Source: Kiritimatiellia bacterium (lineage in GTDB: Bacteria; Verrucomicrobiota; Kiritimatiellia; RFP12; UBA1067). From it: a DNA stretch of 26,987 bases. Under the pieces are notes generated by a model. It was not told the origin of the DNA. It did not search any database and saw only the letters and a program-made list of their open reading frames with translations. A program made the position numbers and the translations under genes. Below are positions 23,668 to 26,987 of this stretch, in pieces. The first letter of the stretch is position 1. The number at the start of each line of letters is the position of its first letter. The DNA lies in contig JAEDKA010000052.1 in NCBI GenBank assembly GCA_016296065.1, positions 1-26,987 of the forward strand, given 5' to 3'.

Positions 23668-23711
23668 GGGGACATTCCCCATCTTTTAATGAATTGGTAG
23701 GGACAGTCCCC
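23668..23711 (+). repeat. Two GGGGAC-type palindromes before paralogue A'
   Basis: GGGGACATTCCCC (23668-23680), followed by ATCTTTTAAT, then GGGACAGTCCC (23700-23710). The first is a 5-bp stem with a short T-run and could end transcription of B'. Both resemble the unit at 21392-21404. Confidence 0.6.
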
Positions 23712-23783
23712 ATCGTTTCCTTACTGCTTTGTCCATAAACTGTTCAGGCAAATTGCCGAATGGAAATAAAAGGAGATACAACG

Positions 23784-24869
23784 ATGCGACGAATAATCAC
23801 GAGTGTAATCTTGGCCATGCTGGCGTCGGGATGCGTTTTCGCCGACACGGCTAAATTAGGTGTTCTTGTCCTAGACGAGGTGACTGGTCTGCCCGTAGAA
23901 GGAGCGAAGGTTCGCGGCGGGTTTAAAGTTCGGGCGCGCAGCTGGGCCGCCGTGAAGTGTTCGCCATTGGCAAACGAATGTTTTAGGTTTACCGATAAAA
24001 ACGGCAGATGCAGCGTGGAGGGTGAGACTAACTGTGGGGAGGCAGGTGCTGCGGTGGAAGAGGCGCCTAAGGGATACTATTGTCCATCTTACGGACAGGG
24101 CTACGATTTCAAGACCAAAAACATGCTTGGCATCTGGCAGCCTGACAACCTCGTCGTCACGGTGCGCCTCCAGCGCGTCGAGCATCCGATTCCGCTGTTC
24201 GTGAAACGGGTGGGTAAAGTTTTGCCGGGCCATGCGAAAGACATCTTTCCGGATGGGAAGGATACGCTGCAGTTCGACATGATGAAGGGCGAGTATCTCC
24301 CGCCGGTCGGCAAGGGCGAGGTCGCCGACGTGGAGTTCCGGCGTCTGCCACGAGAAGAGCTTGGAGAGGGCGTCAACTTCGGTGGCGACAAGGGATGCGC
24401 GTATCGAGACTCAATGGAGGTCAGGTTCCTTGGCGAAGGCAACGGGCTTGTCGAGATGTCGTATCCGGAGACTGCGAGACTCAAGATAAGGACGGCACCG
24501 GAGACGGGCTACAAGCAGGGCTATCTGTGCTGGGATGGCGTTAGCAAGCAGCTCCGGGACGAGACGAGCTATGACGAAGGCCGCTGCTTCTGCTTTCGGA
24601 TTAGGACTCTGAAGAATGAAAAAGGCGAAATGGTCGAGGCGTACTATGGGAAGATATATAGAGACATATCTTTCAGCGGCGATTATGACAAAGAGCCAAT
24701 AGCGCCCGTCTCAGCCGTTAACTTCCTATACTATCTGAATCCAACGTCGCTCGACCGCAATCTTGAGTGGAACAATCAGAACCTGTGCAAAGAGCCAATC
24801 TATCCGCGTCCTGATTGTCGCAATCTCGAAATGGAGTACAAGTCGTTCAACAGGAACCTGAAGCCCTGA
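23784..24869 (+). CDS. Secreted protein with Ig-like N-domain (tandem family, paralogue A')
   Basis: 361 residues. The ATG at 23784 has a good Shine-Dalgarno (AAAGGAGA). Signal peptide MRRIITSVILAMLASGCVFA, cleaved at VFA-DTA or lipidated at the Cys (the lipobox is weak). Residues about 25-105 are a carboxypeptidase-regulatory/Cna-B-like Ig domain (LGVLVLDEVTGLPVEGAKV, TDKNGRCSVEG, EEAPKGYY). From GYDFKTKNMLG onward, about 255 residues differ from paralogue A at only about twenty positions, and the DNA is equally close. The N-domain is far more diverged, so the two genes are mosaics with a shared C-part. The C-domain contains 4 Cys. Family and function unknown; export to the envelope is likely. 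Confidence 0.85.
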   Translation: MRRIITSVILAMLASGCVFADTAKLGVLVLDEVTGLPVEGAKVRGGFKVRARSWAAVKCSPLANECFRFTDKNGRCSVEGETNCGEAGAAVEEAPKGYYCPSYGQGYDFKTKNMLGIWQPDNLVVTVRLQRVEHPIPLFVKRVGKVLPGHAKDIFPDGKDTLQFDMMKGEYLPPVGKGEVADVEFRRLPREELGEGVNFGGDKGCAYRDSMEVRFLGEGNGLVEMSYPETARLKIRTAPETGYKQGYLCWDGVSKQLRDETSYDEGRCFCFRIRTLKNEKGEMVEAYYGKIYRDISFSGDYDKEPIAPVSAVNFLYYLNPTSLDRNLEWNNQNLCKEPIYPRPDCRNLEMEYKSFNRNLKP

Positions 24870-24949
24870 CGGGCGGAGCCCCCTGAAGCACCCACCTTCC
24901 AAACTCCAAGACTCCCAGCAGCGAAAGCAAACCCCCTCTGCGCACTCTG

Positions 24950-24974
24950 CGCCCCGCGCCTCTGCGTTAAAATC
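24950..24974 (+). repeat. 25-bp direct repeat flanking the RhuM-like locus, left copy
   Basis: Starts CGCCCCGCG and ends GTTAAAATC. It matches 26190-26214 at 23 of 25 positions. A short ACAATTCCC motif and a CCGTCAAT motif follow each copy, in different order. Confidence 0.75.
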
Positions 24975-25025
24975 AAACACTCAAACAATTCCCACTTCGC
25001 CACTCCGTCAATTGCCATTGAAATT

Positions 25026-25034
25026 TGATATAAT
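25026..25034 (+). promoter_or_regulatory. Extended -10 promoter of the RhuM-like locus
   Basis: TGA-TATAAT, identical to the extended -10 at 11979-11987. The following 6 nt are GTTCCC, after which the structured leader begins. If the leader is removed, the RhuM ATG would lie 6 nt from the -10, as in the four leaderless genes of this window. Confidence 0.75.
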
Positions 25035-25040
25035 GTTCCC

Positions 25041-25256
25041 GCTCGCCTGAAGGCATAGGGGTCCAACAAACCCGGTAGGGCGGCCATCGGAAATGATGCT
25101 GATTAACTCGCAGTGAGGAGAGCCCCGGAGCCAAGGCGTCGAAGGGGCGAATCTGCGAGGCCAGCGGGCAGGACGCGGCAGGGTCCATATCACCGGCGGT
25201 GGGTTACCGCGAGGGGTTACTGCTTGAGCACAGTACCACTATGCCCCGGAGGCATC
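25041..25256 (+). ncRNA. Structured leader RNA resembling HEARO / IscB-type omega RNA, without nuclease gene
   Basis: 216 nt, non-coding and densely folded. Visible stems include GCCT/AGGC near the 5' end, GGGT-CCAACAA-ACCC, CATC/GATG, CGCAG...CTGCG enclosing CCCC...GGGG, GGAC/GTCC, GCGGT-GGGTT-ACCGC, TACTG/CAGTA inside GGGG...CCCC, and a terminal ATGCC-CCGGA-GGCAT. The segment GGGGTCCAACAAACCCGG followed by TAGGGCGGCCAT, the size, and above all the end exactly before ATGA (25257-25260) recall HEARO RNAs, reported to integrate before ATGA/GTGA and now known as omega RNAs of IscB elements. No iscB/isrB gene is nearby. The 3' hairpin contains GGAGG, which becomes the Shine-Dalgarno of the downstream gene. 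The family call rests on memory and architecture; the left edge is inferred from promoter spacing. Confidence 0.55.
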
Positions 25257-26189
25257 ATGAAAAATCAGCAGACGTCTAATACATCTGAACCAAAGAACGA
25301 AATAATTGTCTACCAACCGGACTCAACGATCAGACTCGATGTCCGTCTCGAAAACGAGACGGTATGGCTTAATCAAGCACGTCTCGGAGAGTTGTTTTGT
25401 GTTGATAGGACGGTAATAAATCGTCATATACACAACATATATAAAACAGGAGAACTGGAAGAACGGTCAACCTGTGCAAAAATTGCACAGGTTCAAGTAG
25501 AAGGAAGCCGTTCGATTACGCGAATAATGCCATTTTACAATCTCGACATGATCATCGCTGTCGGTTACCGAGTCAACTCCATGCAGGCGACACGTTTCAG
25601 GCAATGGGCGACCAAGATACTCAGGGAATATCTCCTGCGTGGATATGTCGTCAATACGAGACTGAACCAGCTGGAGGACAAAATGGATCGCAGACTTGCA
25701 CAGCACGACCAAGCAATAATCGAATTGAAAGACAAGGTCGATTTCTTCGTGCAGACTAAGGAGCCGCCGCTGCAGGGCGTCTTCTACGACGGACAATTGT
25801 GGGACGCACGTGCTCTGGTGCTTTCGCTCGTTTCTCGCGCGAAGCGATCGCTGATCCTCATCGACAACTGGGCGACGCCGGAGACCCTCGACCTCTTCTC
25901 GAAAAAGCGCAGGGGCGTGAGGCTCACGATCTTCACCTCCGAGCATTACGACAAGAAGCATGTGCCGCACCGCAAGATATCCGATGCAGACATCGAGACC
26001 TTCAACGCACAGTATCCGAAACTCGCCGTCCGCTACAACGAAACATTCCACGACCGATTCCTCATCATCGACGACAAGGAGCTATTTCTCATAGGTGCCT
26101 CGCTCAAGGACCTCGGCCGGAAGTGCTTCGCCTTCACGAAACTCGACGCAGGCGAAATCCCGCGAATAAAGAAAGCGGCATTCTCGTGA
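25257..26189 (+). CDS. RhuM-family protein with C-terminal PLD-like domain
   Basis: 310 residues. The ATG follows GGAGG by 4 nt. Residues about 10-130 are the RhuM/virulence-protein domain (RLDVRLENETVWLNQARLGELF, VINRHIHNIYKTGEL, a conserved DMIIAVGYRVNS, FRQWATKILREYLLRGY), DNA-binding-like and common near mobile and restriction islands. A short coiled coil (LEDKMDRRLAQHDQAIIELK) follows. Residues about 175-305 are a second domain (GQLWDARALVLSLVSRAKRS, LIDNWATPETLDLF) ending with H265-D-R267-FLII-D272, which keeps the HxKx4D spacing of phospholipase-D/nuclease motifs with Arg for Lys. It is a single motif, so dimerisation would be needed for a full site. Codon use is AT-richer in the first half, suggesting acquisition. 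Likely a defence or mobile-element accessory protein; the precise role is unknown. Confidence 0.85.
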   Translation: MKNQQTSNTSEPKNEIIVYQPDSTIRLDVRLENETVWLNQARLGELFCVDRTVINRHIHNIYKTGELEERSTCAKIAQVQVEGSRSITRIMPFYNLDMIIAVGYRVNSMQATRFRQWATKILREYLLRGYVVNTRLNQLEDKMDRRLAQHDQAIIELKDKVDFFVQTKEPPLQGVFYDGQLWDARALVLSLVSRAKRSLILIDNWATPETLDLFSKKRRGVRLTIFTSEHYDKKHVPHRKISDADIETFNAQYPKLAVRYNETFHDRFLIIDDKELFLIGASLKDLGRKCFAFTKLDAGEIPRIKKAAFS

Positions 26190-26214
26190 CGCCCCGCGTC
26201 TCTGCGTTACAATC
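26190..26214 (+). repeat. 25-bp direct repeat flanking the RhuM-like locus, right copy
   Basis: Begins immediately after the RhuM stop codon; 23 of 25 positions match 24950-24974. The two copies enclose promoter, leader and gene. Confidence 0.75.
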
Positions 26215-26271
26215 TCCCAAACCGTCAATCCTACAATTCCCGCACGAATTTTGCGGTGGCTGGGTCCGTGT

Positions 26272-26323
26272 GAACGAAAAAGAACGCCGCCAGGGGTGAC
26301 CTGTCGGCGTTCAGTCGTTCTTT
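26272..26323 (-). terminator. Intrinsic terminator for minus-strand transcription
   Basis: GAACGCCG (26282-26289) pairs with CGGCGTTC (26305-26312), and outer GAACGA (26272-26277) with TCGTTC (26315-26320). Read on the minus strand, the inner stem is followed directly by TTTTTC, a good T-run. On the plus strand only TTT follows. This supports a minus-strand transcript entering from the right, and it could also stop RhuM transcription weakly. Confidence 0.65.
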
Positions 26324-26340
26324 GCTGATTTCATGTCAGT

Positions 26341-26586
26341 CTACAACCATCGCTCATATCTGCGTTCTCCTTTCCTTTTACCGCCTTTGCCCGTCGGTTT
26401 CCGCGGCTTCCCGCCGAACGCGACCCGCCTGACGACGCTGGTTTTGCTTTGTCCGGCGGAACGCGTTGTTCTCTGCCGGCGATGTTGCGTCAATCTTCGG
26501 TCTTCATCCGCGGAAGCGCCCTCGGCCCGTCCGAACATCGGCACTTCGCTGTCAACGGTGAATAGTTTAGCAAATCCCCGTTTCAT
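26341..26586 (-). CDS. Possible small basic protein
   Basis: 81 residues, MKRGFAKLFTVDSEVPMFG at the start and a very basic C-terminal half (RRLTQHRRQRTTRS, GGKPRKPTGKGGKRKGERR) suggesting nucleic-acid binding if expressed. Support: the terminator on the same strand lies about 20-60 bp past its stop. Against: no clear Shine-Dalgarno (a GGAGG is about 24 nt away, too far), no obvious promoter, and no recognised family. It may instead be part of an untranslated transcript. Confidence 0.3.
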   Translation of the reverse strand: MKRGFAKLFTVDSEVPMFGRAEGASADEDRRLTQHRRQRTTRSAGQSKTSVVRRVAFGGKPRKPTGKGGKRKGERRYERWL

Positions 26587-26712
26587 AGGCCAATCGGAAT
26601 AAACCTCAATCCTCCATAGGTCTGTCCGATGGGGCTGTCATGCCGCCTCCGCGGCACCTCCGCCGCGGTAGGGTGCGGTCGCCGCAATGGGCGGGAAATC
26701 CGAAAATTTGCC

Positions 26713-26850
26713 CGCGAGGTACCATATGTCCACCTCGCGAGGTACCCCATGTCCACCTCGCGAGGTACCCCATGTCCACCTCGCGAGGTACCTGCCATGT
26801 ACCTCGGGAGGTGCCCGCCATGTACCTCGGGAGGTGCCCGCTACCTTTGG
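26713..26850. repeat. 23-bp palindrome-containing tandem repeat (about 5.5 units)
   Basis: Units start at 26713, 26736, 26759, 26782, 26805 and 26828 (last partial). The core is CGCGAGGTACC...CATGT-CC/AC-ACCT. Unit joins create the perfect palindrome ACCTCGCGAGGT (first four) or ACCTCGGGAGGT (last two). Units 2 and 3 are identical; units drift to the right, with TACC becoming TGCC and GCGA becoming GGGA. There are no spacers, so it is not a CRISPR array. The flanking DNA 26587-26712 and 26851-26987 shows no gene. Confidence 0.9.
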
Positions 26851-26901
26851 CGACAGCTCATTTGCCCCAGCTGCGTGGAGTTTCGCAGTCTCGAAGGGGG
26901 G

Positions 26902-26964
26902 CCGTCGCTCCGCGACGGACCAAACCCCTGCTCCGGGTGCGATTTTAATTCGTTGAAAAATCGC
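26902..26964. other. Two hairpins at the right end of the window
   Basis: CCGTCGC-TCC-GCGACGG (26902-26918) and GCGATTTT (26939-26946) with AAAATCGC (26957-26964). Neither is followed by a T-run on either strand. They may belong to the leader or trailer of a gene beyond the window. Confidence 0.45.
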
Positions 26965-26987
26965 TGAGGTTGCGGTTGCATTTGAGC

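Noticed and set aside
25100..25180. Leader as a glycine riboswitch (GGAGAG ... CGAAGGGGC-AA resembles the aptamer)
   Set aside because: The following CUCUCAGG-AAAAGGAC part is not matched, there is no second aptamer, and the downstream gene has no link to glycine metabolism.
25041..25256. Leader as a T-box (GGTGGGTTACCGCG resembles the T-box sequence)
   Set aside because: The order of bases differs from GGGTGGNACCGCG, there is no specifier stem-loop, no terminator, and the downstream gene is not an aminoacyl-tRNA synthetase or amino-acid gene.
26713..26850. Tandem repeat as a CRISPR array
   Set aside because: Units are directly adjacent with no variable spacers and drift gradually; no cas gene is seen.

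Overview
The window looks like a chromosomal contig from an uncultured, GC-rich bacterium, most likely of the Verrucomicrobiota/Kiritimatiellota (PVC) type found in gut or other polysaccharide-rich habitats. This placement is an inference from gene content: a large secreted beta-helix protein with DUF2341, LamG and B-repeat modules, a Tat-exported Gfo/Idh/MocA oxidoreductase, multimodular GH43 enzymes, DUF1796 proteins, and intergenic GGGGACTGTCCCC-type repeats. No rRNA or other phylogenetic marker is present to prove it.

Layout. 1-4255: a large exported beta-helix protein followed by a short gene remnant. 4232-4376: a strong promoter and tRNA-Pro(CGG). 4416-7763: a protein-quality block, with htpG and a short tsaB on the + strand, then two hsp20 genes in a minus-strand operon that has a sigma54-like promoter. 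7915-11903: a hemicellulose operon encoding a GH43-esterase-GH43-CBM6 fusion and a separate exported esterase. 11958-16195: two DUF1796 genes (one with a duplicated domain) and a nucleotidyltransferase-kinase fusion. 16242-19447: a NahK-like sugar kinase, ribulose-phosphate 3-epimerase, and a Tat-exported oxidoreductase. 19448-20208: gene-free DNA built from direct repeats, including a perfect 90-bp repeat. 20193-24869: four tandem paralogues for small secreted proteins, one frameshifted. 24950-26214: a RhuM-like gene with a 216-nt structured leader, bracketed by a near-identical 25-bp direct repeat. 26190-26987: a possible small basic-protein gene on the minus strand, its terminator, and a 23-bp palindromic tandem repeat.

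Two themes stand out. First, promoters here share an extended -10 (TGn-TATAAT). In four cases it lies exactly 6 nt before an ATG, so transcription should begin at the start codon and give leaderless mRNAs; genes inside operons carry ordinary Shine-Dalgarno sites instead. Second, the RhuM-like gene fits the same pattern only if its 216-nt leader is removed: TATAAT-gttccc would then sit directly before ATGA. The leader is strongly folded, resembles HEARO/omega RNA of IscB-type elements, and ends exactly at ATGA, the reported HEARO insertion context. It is therefore best read as a solo omega-RNA-like element, without its nuclease, inserted at the start codon of a formerly leaderless gene.

Functionally, the GH43/esterase genes would release and de-esterify pentose sugars from xylan or arabinoxylan, and the kinase and epimerase fit downstream sugar-phosphate metabolism. 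The DUF1796/kinase cluster and the tandem secreted family have no function that can be assigned from sequence.
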